Shown here piece by piece: positions 24,724 through 32,833 of a DNA stretch of 39,233 bases; positions within the stretch are counted from its first letter, which is position 1, and every line of letters begins with the position of its first letter. The notes beneath the pieces were generated by a model. That model had not been told where the DNA came from, ran no database searches, and saw nothing but the letters and a program-made list of their open reading frames with translations. Both the position numbers and the translations under genes were made by a program. This DNA comes from an uncultured Marinosulfonomonas sp. (lineage in GTDB: Bacteria > Pseudomonadota > Alphaproteobacteria > Rhodobacterales > Rhodobacteraceae), in NCBI GenBank assembly GCA_947311455.1, contig CAMZKY010000037.1:1-39233 (forward strand), given 5' to 3'.

Positions 24724-25869
24724 TTAACCACGGGTATCCATAAAGGCTTGCAGCCGCTTTAGCCCTTCAACGATGTCTGTGGTCGCCCGCGCATAGGAAA
24801 ACCTAAGCGTGGTTGCGCCGCGTTTGCTATCAAAATCCAGCCCCGGCGTCACGGCAACGCCAGCTTTTTCCAGAATTTCCGCCGCAAATGCGCGGCTGTC
24901 ATTGGTAAGGCTGGAAACATCCGCATAAATATAAAAGGCCCCGTCGGGAGGCGCAAAAGAATTGAAACCTGCTTTGGGTAACCCATCCAGCATAAGCTGA
25001 CGGTTTGTTGAGTAAACCAGCAAGTTTTCTTCCAGCTCTTCTATACTGTCCATCGCCGCCAAAGCCACAATTTGCGATGCATGCGAAGCGCAAATAAACA
25101 TATTTTGCGCCAGCCGCTCAATTGTGCGCACATGATCCGGCGGCACAATCATCCAGCCAACCCGCCAGCCCGTCATAGAGAAATACTTAGAAAACGAATT
25201 GACCACATAAACATCATCACTGATTTCAAGCGCCGAAACCGCCCGTCCCTCATATTGGATACCGTGGTAAATTTCATCCGAGATGAAACTGATATCTTTG
25301 TCATGGCACGCCTTGATCAAGGTTTTCAGCGCCGGCTTATCCAGCATTGTGCCCGATGGATTGGCCGGCGAAGCACAGATCAGCCCTTGCAGATTTTGAT
25401 CAACCAAATCATCTGCAACCGGCTGCAAGCGGTTTTCTGCTGACGTTTGTAAGCCAACGGGCATCAGATCAAGCGCGCTTAGAATTTGCTTATAAGATGG
25501 ATAGCCAGGCTCCCCCAAACCAACACGCGCGCCGGTATCAAACAGCGTGGTAAAGGCCAAAACAAAGGCACCCGAAGATCCCGCCGTCACCACAACACGC
25601 GCCGGATCAATTGTGACATCATACCAGCGTTTATAAAGGCCTGCGATCTTTTCACGCAGTGCAGGTAATCCAAGCGCAACGGTGTATCCCATCGCCTGAT
25701 CCTGCATCGCATCTGTTAACGCTTGCCTCGCAACCAAAGGCGCGGGCGTGCCGGGTTGGCCGACTTCCATATGGATAATGTGGCGGCCATTTTCTTCGGC
25801 CATGCGCGCGGCTTCCATAACGTCCATCACGATAAAGGGATCAACCACACTTCGACTTGATGTTTTCAT
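24724..25869 (-). CDS. PLP-dependent aminotransferase, class I/II
   Basis: A 381-aa fold-type I aminotransferase. Lys228 in NSFSKYFSMTGWRVGW forms the pyridoxal phosphate Schiff base. Asn170 (SPANPSG), Asp198 and Tyr201 (SDEIYHG) hold the cofactor. Arg356 is probably the carboxylate-binding arginine, in LRFSYA. The substrate cannot be told; relatives are usually annotated as aspartate-, alanine- or aromatic-type. The start has GGGAGG 5 bases upstream. It is followed after 51 bp by amiC on the same strand and may be co-transcribed, but a metabolic link is not evident. The divergent neighbour is the M48 protease. Confidence 0.9.
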   Translation of the reverse strand: MKTSSRSVVDPFIVMDVMEAARMAEENGRHIIHMEVGQPGTPAPLVARQALTDAMQDQAMGYTVALGLPALREKIAGLYKRWYDVTIDPARVVVTAGSSGAFVLAFTTLFDTGARVGLGEPGYPSYKQILSALDLMPVGLQTSAENRLQPVADDLVDQNLQGLICASPANPSGTMLDKPALKTLIKACHDKDISFISDEIYHGIQYEGRAVSALEISDDVYVVNSFSKYFSMTGWRVGWMIVPPDHVRTIERLAQNMFICASHASQIVALAAMDSIEELEENLLVYSTNRQLMLDGLPKAGFNSFAPPDGAFYIYADVSSLTNDSRAFAAEILEKAGVAVTPGLDFDSKRGATTLRFSYARATTDIVEGLKRLQAFMDTRG

Positions 25870-25938
25870 AAAAACCTCCCTAAACTACGCCAATGGTTGG
25901 GGCTTTGTTCCAGCGTGATAAGCAAAGGTCAAGCACCG

Positions 25939-27270
25939 ATGAAACCCGTTTGGAACAGTTTTTTATCCATAATTGTGCTGCTTCTTTCTATTGTACAGGC
26001 GCAAGCACAAGGATTGATCCGCGATGCCGAACTTGAATATGCCTTAAACCGTTTGGCGCGCCCGGTTTTATCTGCCGCCGGGTTAAGTGCGGGGCGCATT
26101 AATATTCTGGTTATTCACGATAGTTCTTTAAACGCGTTTGTTGCCGATAGCCGCCATATTTTTATTCATTCGGGTTTGATCTTAAAACTGGACACCCCCG
26201 AAAAACTGCAAGCTGTCATTGCCCATGAAGCGGCGCATATTGCCAATGGCCATCTCACTCAGCGTGTGGGAAATATGCGCAATGCGCGCACTGCTGCGGG
26301 CCTAGGATTGTTACTGTCGGCGGCGGCAATAGCCTCTGGGCACGGCGAGGTCGCCGCAGGTATTGCGCTTGGAACACAAAACAGCGCCAAGCGCGTTTTC
26401 CTATCACACACACGCGGCGAAGAAGCCGCGGCAGATCAATCAGGCGCGCGCTATATGGCGAGTGCGGGATTGGATCCGCATGCGATGATTGATGTTCTTG
26501 ATATTTTTCGTGGCCAAGAGGCCCTGTCTGCCCGCCACCGGGATCCATATGTTTTGTCGCATCCGTTATCACGTGATCGGATCAGAGCAGTTCGCGGATA
26601 CGCGGCTGCCTATAAACCACGTGGCAAACCCGATCCAAATTCCGGTTATTGGTTTGCGCGTTCCCGTGGAAAACTGGGGGCCTTTATTCGAAATTACCGC
26701 TGGGCCTTGCGCGAAGCCAAACGCACCAAATACCCAGAGGTGCGCATGATGATGCAAGCGGTGGCCTATCATCGCCAGCCCAACGTTAAAAAGGCCTTAA
26801 CAGCGGTGAATGCCCTCATTAAGTCACGACCCAAAGATCCTTATTATCAAGAGCTTAAAGGCCAAATCCTGCTTGAATCCCGCCAAACAGCAGCGTCGGT
26901 AAAAGCCTATAGCCGTGCGGTATCCTTGGCCCCGAAAAATGCGCTTATTCTAGCCGGATACGGGCGTGCGCTTTTGGCCCAAAATAGCCGCTCTAGTATA
27001 AAGAAAGCCCTTGGTATTCTCGAAAAAGCCCGCGCGCGTGATTCTTTTGATCCGCGTATGTTGCGTGATCTCGCTGTGGCTTATGCAAAATCAGGGAATA
27101 ATGGCATGGCATCCCTGTCAACCGCCGAACGATACGCCGTCCTTGGACGGCTAAAAGACGCAGCCATTCACGCAAAACGCGCCGAGGGCCTTTTGCCGCG
27201 TGGATCAACAGGCTGGCGTCGTGCACAAGATATATTAATCGCGGCGAAAAACGCCCCAAAACGGAGATAA
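25939..27270 (+). CDS. M48 metalloprotease with TPR domain (BepA/YfgC-like)
   Basis: A 443-aa periplasmic protease. The signal peptide is at about 1-24 (SIIVLLLSIVQAQAQ). The M48 domain has HEAAH (96-100) within AVIAHEAAHIANGH and a third zinc ligand, probably Glu162, in GEEAAADQSG. The C-terminal half (about 260-440) is helical, with TPR-like repeats (ALTAVNALIKSRPKDPYYQEL, AYSRAVSLAPKNALILAGYG). BepA in enteric bacteria degrades or assembles outer-membrane proteins such as LptD, and the same architecture suggests outer-membrane quality control here. ATG at 25939 is preferred over an upstream in-frame GTG/TTG because it begins the signal peptide directly. The DsbA-like gene follows after 6 bp, a sensible partner for disulfide-dependent outer-membrane proteins. 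Confidence 0.9.
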   Translation: MKPVWNSFLSIIVLLLSIVQAQAQGLIRDAELEYALNRLARPVLSAAGLSAGRINILVIHDSSLNAFVADSRHIFIHSGLILKLDTPEKLQAVIAHEAAHIANGHLTQRVGNMRNARTAAGLGLLLSAAAIASGHGEVAAGIALGTQNSAKRVFLSHTRGEEAAADQSGARYMASAGLDPHAMIDVLDIFRGQEALSARHRDPYVLSHPLSRDRIRAVRGYAAAYKPRGKPDPNSGYWFARSRGKLGAFIRNYRWALREAKRTKYPEVRMMMQAVAYHRQPNVKKALTAVNALIKSRPKDPYYQELKGQILLESRQTAASVKAYSRAVSLAPKNALILAGYGRALLAQNSRSSIKKALGILEKARARDSFDPRMLRDLAVAYAKSGNNGMASLSTAERYAVLGRLKDAAIHAKRAEGLLPRGSTGWRRAQDILIAAKNAPKRR

Positions 27271-27276
27271 ACCTAT

Positions 27277-28029
27277 ATGAAACGCACCCTTTTTGCGACG
27301 GCAATGGCCTTGGCCAGCTTTGCCTTGCCTGCAAATGCCTTTGATGTGAACGCCATGACAGATGCCGAGCGCACCAGCTTTCGCGCTGAAATACGCGCCT
27401 ATTTGATGGAAAACCCTGAGGTACTGCTAGAAGCCATTCAGGTTCTGGAAGATCGTCAAGCCGCCTCCCAAGAAGGCGATGACGCGGCATTGTTGTTGGC
27501 CAATTCTGACGAAATCTATGACGATGGTGTCTCTTTTGTAGGCGGCAATCCCGATGGTGATATCACCATTGTTGAATTTTCGGATTATCGCTGCGGTTAT
27601 TGCAAAAAAGCCCATCCTCAAGTGAATGAGCTGTTAAAATCGGATGGAAACATCCGTATGATTTACAAAGAATTCCCCATTCTTGGCCCCGATTCATTGA
27701 TTACCGCCCGTTTTGCACTGGCAATCCTGCTGACCAAACCGGACGCATATAAAGAAGTAAACAATGCCTTGATGACATTGCGTGGCTCACCCAGCAAAGA
27801 TGTTCTCAGCGCGTTGGCTGAAAAAGTGGGCGCGGATCCTGATGTGATTGTGGCAAAGATGGATTCAGAAGAGGTGACAGGCATCATTCAAGCCAATCGC
27901 GCGCTTGGCCAACGTATGAAGATTTCCGGCACACCTTCGTTTATTTTCGGTAGTCAAATGGTGCGCGGATATGTGCCTTTGGAGGCGATGCGCCAATTGA
28001 TTAAAGACGAACGCGAAAAACAAAACTAA
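27277..28029 (+). CDS. Periplasmic DsbA-family thiol oxidoreductase
   Basis: A 250-aa secreted protein. The signal peptide is at about 1-21 (ALASFALPANA). A helical N-terminal extension (about 25-85, with ENPEVLLEAIQVLEDRQ) is of the ScsC/Com1-like type. The thioredoxin-fold DsbA domain has redox motif C106-G-Y-C109 (DYRCGYCKKAHP) and the cis-proline loop GTPSF at 218-222. In ScsC-type proteins the N-terminal helix serves for oligomerisation and the enzyme may act as an isomerase; that remains inference here. It follows the M48 protease by 6 bp, with GGAG at the protease end as ribosome binding site, so they form an operon. A bidirectional terminator follows. Confidence 0.92.
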   Translation: MKRTLFATAMALASFALPANAFDVNAMTDAERTSFRAEIRAYLMENPEVLLEAIQVLEDRQAASQEGDDAALLLANSDEIYDDGVSFVGGNPDGDITIVEFSDYRCGYCKKAHPQVNELLKSDGNIRMIYKEFPILGPDSLITARFALAILLTKPDAYKEVNNALMTLRGSPSKDVLSALAEKVGADPDVIVAKMDSEEVTGIIQANRALGQRMKISGTPSFIFGSQMVRGYVPLEAMRQLIKDEREKQN

Positions 28030-28055
28030 ACTACGTATATTTTTCACTGAATTAC

Positions 28056-28086
28056 AAAAAAGCCTCGCTTAATGGCGGGGCTTTTT
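28056..28086. terminator. Bidirectional terminator between DsbA-like gene and ispG
   Basis: A-run, 8-bp stem with one G-U pair (AGCCTCGC / GCGGGGCT), T-run. The A and T runs on both sides let it work for both convergent genes. Confidence 0.88.
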
Positions 28087-28090
28087 CGTT

Positions 28091-29236
28091 TCAGGATTCT
28101 GTCGTGGCTTCAGCAGATTCTTTTGCGGAAATTTCCTTGTCAATTTCGGCGGCTTTGGTTTCGACCTGTTCAACAATATGCTCAATCATCTGATCATTGC
28201 TTAACTTGTGACTTTGTGCACCTGCAAGATAAACCATCCCACTGCCAGCCCCGCCACCAGTAAAGCCGACATCCGTCATCAACGCCTCCCCCGGGCCATT
28301 GACCACACAGCCAATAATACTCAGGCTCATCGGGGTTTTGATATGTTCCAGCCGTTTTTCCAGTGTTTCCACAGTTTTGATCACGTCAAACCCTTGGCGC
28401 GCGCAAGACGGGCAGGAAATCACATTCACGCCGCGATGGCGCAATCCAAGCGATTTAAGGATATCATATCCCACTTTTACTTCTTCGACCGGATCGGCAG
28501 ACAGGCTAACGCGCAGGGTGTCGCCAATGCCCATCCATAACAGGTTGCCCAGCCCAATCGCCGATTTAACAGTTCCCGTCATTAATCCACCCGCCTCAGT
28601 CACGCCTAAATGGATAGGCGCATCGGTAAGATCAGCAATCTGCTGATAGGCAGCCGCCGTCATAAACACATCAGATGCCTTAAGCGAAATTTTGAATTCA
28701 TGGAAATCATTGTCTTGCAGGATTTTGATATGATCCATTCCGCTTTCAACCATCGCATCTGGACACGGCTCGCCGTATTTATCCAATAGATGCTTTTCAA
28801 GTGATCCGGCATTCACTCCGATCCTGATTGAGCAATTGTTGTCTTTGGCGGCTTTGATCACTTCGCGCACCCGTTCGGGTTTGCCAATGTTGCCGGGATT
28901 AATACGCAAACACCCCGCCCCCGCCATGGCCGCCTCAACACCGCGTTTATAGTGAAAATGGATGTCGGCCACAATCGGCACAGGGCTTTCTTTGACGATC
29001 TCTTTCAACGCTGCCGAGGATTCCACATCCGGAACAGACACGCGCACGATATCGGCACCGGCCTCGGCACAGGCGATGATTTGTTTGATCGTGGCACTGG
29101 CATTATGGGTTAACGTGTTGGTCATGGTCTGCACCGCAATCGGCGCCCCCCCGCCAATCGGCACATTGCCCACATGAATTTGACGCGAGTCTCGGCGATA
29201 AATATTGCGCCACGGACGAATAGGATTCAGCGTCAT
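28091..29236 (-). CDS. ispG: 4-hydroxy-3-methylbut-2-en-1-yl diphosphate synthase
   Basis: Iron-sulfur enzyme of the MEP isoprenoid pathway. 381 aa. The TIM-barrel N-terminal part has VGNVPIGGGAPIAVQTMTNT (22-41), DIHFHYKRG and LRINPGNIG. The 4Fe-4S ligands are Cys275, Cys278 (SCPSCARQG) and Cys310 (GCVVNGPGEA), with Glu317 as fourth ligand position. A charged Glu/Ala/Ser tail (EKEISAKESAEATTES-like) extends beyond the conserved end. It is last in the hemA-rodZ-ispG run; rodZ-ispG adjacency is widespread in proteobacteria. The rodZ-ispG gap is 75 bp. Confidence 0.96.
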   Translation of the reverse strand: MTLNPIRPWRNIYRRDSRQIHVGNVPIGGGAPIAVQTMTNTLTHNASATIKQIIACAEAGADIVRVSVPDVESSAALKEIVKESPVPIVADIHFHYKRGVEAAMAGAGCLRINPGNIGKPERVREVIKAAKDNNCSIRIGVNAGSLEKHLLDKYGEPCPDAMVESGMDHIKILQDNDFHEFKISLKASDVFMTAAAYQQIADLTDAPIHLGVTEAGGLMTGTVKSAIGLGNLLWMGIGDTLRVSLSADPVEEVKVGYDILKSLGLRHRGVNVISCPSCARQGFDVIKTVETLEKRLEHIKTPMSLSIIGCVVNGPGEALMTDVGFTGGGAGSGMVYLAGAQSHKLSNDQMIEHIVEQVETKAAEIDKEISAKESAEATTES

Positions 29237-29311
29237 GTCGACAGCCTTTTGGTTTGGAATTTTCTGGATGTATAAATCTTAAATACCGCTCTTACAACGG
29301 AGCAGCACAAA

Positions 29312-30532
29312 TTATTCAGCAGGGGCAATCGGTGTTTCAGGCTCTAACGTTTTAAGAGCGGCAACAACGACGGCAAGTTCCTTGTGATCATTCAGATCGG
29401 CCACCGCGAAATTGGCCTGAATTTCTTCTTGGCCTAACGGAATACGCTTTACCACGGATGCACCATCACCAAGCGGGCCGTATGTTTCACCATTTAGCGC
29501 CAGATAAACCGCACCAGCATATCCTGTGCGCAATTTGGGTGGCTCTTCGGTGTTCGGCAGCACAAACATTTCACCAGCTTTCATCGTGCCATCGTACAAA
29601 ACCGTGCCATCGGCGGCGGTGATGCGTGTCCAGGATGGATAAACGGCAATGATTGCTACATCCGCGCGTTCAAATTCGGAGACGCGAGCAACAGGAATAT
29701 CGCCCGTTCCACTGGCAATATCGAAAGGCTGGTCTGTACTGGTGATTGTATTGGGAACCAGCGCGCCAATGCTTTGCGGATTAAGCGAAGAAATCGGGCC
29801 ATCGCGCGCAATCATAACCGGCGCATCCAGCGATGGCGGACGATACAAACGATCCAGCGCATCAGGTGTTGGGGCGATAAATCCGGAATTCTGATCTGCA
29901 GCGGCCAGAATTGTATCTGTGACAGTCGGTGTTTCAATTTCCGCTGTGATACCAGGAGATTGTTCAACAGGCGCAAACTGAACGCGCTGCACCTCCTGCA
30001 GAACTGACCAGCCGCCATATCCAATGCCGCCGATTAATGCGACCAAAACCATCATTGGGCCAATCGCGCTTAAATCGAAACTGGAAATCATCGCTTCTTG
30101 ATGAGGGGCAAATTTTACGCTGGGGGCAAGGAAAGGATCATGAGCCTCACCCGGTTTGCGCATAGATTTTTCTTGGGCTTTGGTGGCCGAGATGCTTGAA
30201 GCACCTGCTGACATACCATGCGCCATCTCATAATTACTTTCGGTGCAAAAGGCATTATATGCCCATTCCGGATCAAGTCCGAGGTAGCGCGCATAAGACC
30301 GCACATAACCAGCGATAAATCCGGGGGTATCAAAAGCAGCGGGATCGGCATTTTCAATCGCCGCAATATAGGTGGCTTTGATCTTCAATTCACGTTGAAC
30401 ATCCAAAAGGGATTTACCAATGGTTGCACGTTCACCACGCATAACATCGCCAAGACGCAACTCATACGAGTCAAATCCCGATGCTTCAACCTCTTGTGTT
30501 TCCTCTTTGGACGAGAATATGCGTCCGATCAT
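29312..30532 (-). CDS. rodZ: RodZ-like cytoskeletal membrane protein (HTH_25, DUF4115)
   Basis: Links the MreB cytoskeleton to the elongasome. 406 aa: a cytoplasmic helix-turn-helix domain (about 25-95, with VMRGERATIGKSLLDVQREL and GFIAGYVRSYARYLGLDP), a linker, one membrane helix (about 157-176, MMVLVALIGGIGYGGW) and a periplasmic part ending in a DUF4115 domain (about 300-390, with PSWTRITAADGTVLYDGTMKAGE). AGG stands close to the ATG. It lies upstream of ispG, the classical context, and downstream of hemA. The periplasmic linker is Pro/Ala/Thr-rich. Assignment rests on the domain order and the ispG neighbour and is firm. Confidence 0.92.
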   Translation of the reverse strand: MIGRIFSSKEETQEVEASGFDSYELRLGDVMRGERATIGKSLLDVQRELKIKATYIAAIENADPAAFDTPGFIAGYVRSYARYLGLDPEWAYNAFCTESNYEMAHGMSAGASSISATKAQEKSMRKPGEAHDPFLAPSVKFAPHQEAMISSFDLSAIGPMMVLVALIGGIGYGGWSVLQEVQRVQFAPVEQSPGITAEIETPTVTDTILAAADQNSGFIAPTPDALDRLYRPPSLDAPVMIARDGPISSLNPQSIGALVPNTITSTDQPFDIASGTGDIPVARVSEFERADVAIIAVYPSWTRITAADGTVLYDGTMKAGEMFVLPNTEEPPKLRTGYAGAVYLALNGETYGPLGDGASVVKRIPLGQEEIQANFAVADLNDHKELAVVVAALKTLEPETPIAPAE

Positions 30533-30618
30533 TTACCTGCCCCACTTACGACTGGCCCATTCCCCAACAAGACCCGCGATTCGATATTTTGAACCTATCG
30601 CGCAATATGTAGCATATG

Positions 30619-30632
30619 GCAATTCGAATTGC
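30619..30632. promoter_or_regulatory. 14-bp perfect palindrome upstream of rodZ
   Basis: GCAATTCGAATTGC stands between the hemA stop and the rodZ start, about 87 bp before rodZ. No T-run follows, so it is more likely an operator than a terminator; the regulator is unknown. On the minus strand it ends next to TTGCCA, which could serve as a -35. Confidence 0.35.
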
Positions 30633-30645
30633 ACGAATTCTATGA

Positions 30646-31869
30646 CTAACCGGTTAATTCGGCACGATTTAGCGCACATTGTGACCATAGGTCATCCAGC
30701 GCGTTTACCAGGGCGTCCAATTCTTTTGGCCCATGCACAGGCGACGGGGTAAAACGCAAGCGCTCGGTGCCGCGCGGTACTGTCGGGTAATTGATTGGTT
30801 GAACGTAAATGCCATAATTTTCCAGCAAAAGATCCGACAGCATTTTACATTTCACCGGATCACCCACATGCACCGGCACAATATGGCTGCCGTGATCATC
30901 CACAGGCATGCCCAAAGCAATCAAACGATCTTTAAGTATACGCGCATGTTTTTGTTGCAATTCACGCAAATGCGGATCGGTTTTCAGATGTTTTACAGAG
31001 GCCGCCGCCCCCGCCGCAACCGCGGGTGGCAAGCTGGTGGTAAAGATAAACCCGGGTGCATAAGAACGGATCGCATCCGCCATTTTGGCGCTGGTAGCAA
31101 TATATCCGCCATGCACACCGAAGGCCTTGCCCAGAGTGCCATTAATAATATCAACCCGATCCATCAAACCATCGCGCTCACACACGCCAGCACCGTGCGC
31201 GCCATACATGCCAACCGCATGCACTTCGTCGATATAGGTTAAGGCGTTAAATTCATCAGCAAGATCCAGGATTTTCTCAATCGGGCCGAAATCACCGTCC
31301 ATAGAATAGATCGATTCAAACGCAATCAGTTTTGGCGCGTCGATGTCAATGCTTTCCAGCAATTCGCGCAAATGATCGGTGTCATTGTGACGCCAGATTT
31401 TCTTTGGGCAGTTGCCATGGCGAATGCCTTGGATCATCGAAGCGTGGTTCAGCGCGTCTGACAGAATTGTCAGGCCTGGAAATAAAATAGGCAGGGTTGA
31501 AAGCGTTGCATCATTGGCAATATAAGCCGACGTAAAAACCAATGCTGCCTCTTTTTGGTGTAAGTCGGCCAATTCGGATTCAAGGTTTTTGTGATAAACC
31601 GTTGTGCCGGAAATGTTGCGCGTCCCGCCCGAGCCAGCGCCTGTGGCATTCAGGGCGTCGTGCATCGCTTCCAGCACATGCGGATGTTGTCCCATGCCCA
31701 GATAATCGTTGCCGCACCACACCGTAATCGGCTTGTCTGTTCCGTCAGGACGTCGCCAAATTGCGTGAGGGAAAGCGCCTTTGCGCCGTTCAATATCAAT
31801 AAACGTCCGATATCGACCTTCATCATGCAGGTTTTGCAGGCTTTCGTCGATTTTAGCAGAATAGTCCAT
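30646..31869 (-). CDS. hemA: 5-aminolevulinate synthase
   Basis: Condenses glycine and succinyl-CoA to 5-aminolevulinate, the first step of haem (and where present bacteriochlorophyll) synthesis by the C4 route of alphaproteobacteria. 407 aa. Motifs: WCGNDYLGMGQHP (51-63), GSGGTRNISGT (79-89), DEVHAVGMYG (214-223) and the PLP-binding Lys248 in GTLGKAFGVHGGY. The ATG has GGAG 7 bases upstream. A conserved secreted-protein gene lies just upstream on the same strand, and rodZ and ispG follow. Rhodobacter hemA is controlled by FnrL and oxygen, but I find no proper FNR box in the 116 bp before this copy. Confidence 0.97.
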   Translation of the reverse strand: MDYSAKIDESLQNLHDEGRYRTFIDIERRKGAFPHAIWRRPDGTDKPITVWCGNDYLGMGQHPHVLEAMHDALNATGAGSGGTRNISGTTVYHKNLESELADLHQKEAALVFTSAYIANDATLSTLPILFPGLTILSDALNHASMIQGIRHGNCPKKIWRHNDTDHLRELLESIDIDAPKLIAFESIYSMDGDFGPIEKILDLADEFNALTYIDEVHAVGMYGAHGAGVCERDGLMDRVDIINGTLGKAFGVHGGYIATSAKMADAIRSYAPGFIFTTSLPPAVAAGAAASVKHLKTDPHLRELQQKHARILKDRLIALGMPVDDHGSHIVPVHVGDPVKCKMLSDLLLENYGIYVQPINYPTVPRGTERLRFTPSPVHGPKELDALVNALDDLWSQCALNRAELTG

Positions 31870-31985
31870 TGATCACTCCGGTTTATGACAGGCGCAGCGC
31901 GCGTTGCCCTTTTGTATCGCTCGAAAAGCGAAACAAATAGGCTACAAATTGCCGCTCCTTAAATTTTTGTTATACTGTTGATCAT

Positions 31986-32561
31986 TCAATCCGAAATCAC
32001 GATTTCGCAATCATCTGCATCGCAGGCGGTTATGGCCGCATCTTCAGCGCCGTCTCCATTGGAAATAGCGTATTTTCCGGTGAGCTGCGAAATTGCAAAT
32101 ATCCGCGGTTTGCCGCTACGCAGATAGGATTTTTTAAACGCCACAGTCGCATCCAGACTAAGCTGAAAACCGGTTTCTTTCCAGCCTTTGGGCCGGATCA
32201 ACGCCACAATCACACAGCTTGCCCCACCATTACGCGCCGCATCGCATCCCTTCAAAGCAAAAGTTTTCGCCGGATCGAGACTATGGAAATCTGCCCCCGC
32301 AACCGTGGCCTTTGAGGCCAGCCCTTCGTCGGGCGCCATTGCAATCGCGCCGTAATACTTTTGCTGAACGCCCACGGCAACCAACACTTGTGCATCCTGA
32401 TCGCTCAGAAAATCATGCGGTAACACCTCAACAACAGCACCTTTGGGTTTTACCAGCAGTTTTTTCGCTTGCCTGCCCGAAAGAGGATCGGCAAACGCGT
32501 CGCTTGAAAACAAACACACAGCAAGGCCAACACCGGCTACAATTTTACATAATCTACACAT
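31986..32561 (-). CDS. Conserved secreted protein adjacent to hemA, function unknown
   Basis: A 191-aa exported protein. The signal peptide is at about 1-24 (KIVAGVGLAVCLFSSDAFA). The mature part has conserved-looking segments: GRQAKKLLVKPKGAVVEVLP, QKYYGAIAMAPDEGL, CDAARNGGASCVIVALIRPKGW and a C-terminal GDGAEDAAITACDADDCEIVI with two cysteine pairs that could form disulfides. I recall similar proteins next to hemA in other Rhodobacterales, sometimes named 5-aminolevulinate synthase in databases. There is no PLP-enzyme motif here, so that name would be an error spread from the neighbour. The start has GAGGAG 6 bases upstream. It is first in the run leading into hemA. A periplasmic role in haem or tetrapyrrole biology is only a guess. 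Confidence 0.8.
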   Translation of the reverse strand: MCRLCKIVAGVGLAVCLFSSDAFADPLSGRQAKKLLVKPKGAVVEVLPHDFLSDQDAQVLVAVGVQQKYYGAIAMAPDEGLASKATVAGADFHSLDPAKTFALKGCDAARNGGASCVIVALIRPKGWKETGFQLSLDATVAFKKSYLRSGKPRIFAISQLTGKYAISNGDGAEDAAITACDADDCEIVISD

Positions 32562-32697
32562 GAATCACTCCTCTTGTTGGGTCTTTTTAACGCTTTGGAT
32601 TTGGAATGACTAGGCGGGAATACAGGGAATGCCGCTAAGCGCGGGGCAGTCATACCTTAAAAGATGTGATTCAAATACGGCAAATAGGGTGCATTGA

Positions 32698-32718
32698 GGA
32701 ATCCAGGATTCCGGAATC
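32698..32718. promoter_or_regulatory. Palindrome GGAATCC-A-GGATTCC with third half-site
   Basis: A perfect 7-bp inverted repeat around one base (32698-32712), immediately followed by GGAATC (32713-32718). It lies 116-136 bp before the M20 dipeptidase gene. Three half-sites in one place suggest a regulator site. Confidence 0.4.
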
Positions 32719-32749
32719 GTGGTTTAATGAACGATGCATAACACGCCCC

Positions 32750-32772
32750 ATTTTCATATTGATTTTCATATT
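32750..32772. repeat. Tandem 11-bp repeat ATTTTCATATT with 12-bp period
   Basis: Copies at 32750-32760 and 32762-32772 are separated by one G. The 12-bp spacing would place them on nearly the same helix face, about 60-85 bp before the M20 dipeptidase start. Confidence 0.45.
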
Positions 32773-32833
32773 CCGCTAGACTCCACATATTGGGCTGATA
32801 GGCTTTGAAAAACACCCAAACCGGAGCAAAAAA

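Larger units (their letters stand above)
32562..32833. other. Divergent intergenic region with palindrome and direct repeats
   Basis: No gene seen in 272 bp. It contains a palindrome with an extra half-site (32698-32718) and a tandem 11-bp repeat (32750-32772), both on the M20 dipeptidase side. Confidence 0.6.

Noticed and set aside
31978..31989. TTGA-TCAT-TCAA upstream of hemA as an FNR box
   Set aside because: Spacing between half-sites is 4, while FNR sites need TTGA-N6-TCAA; it also overlaps the end of the secreted-protein gene.
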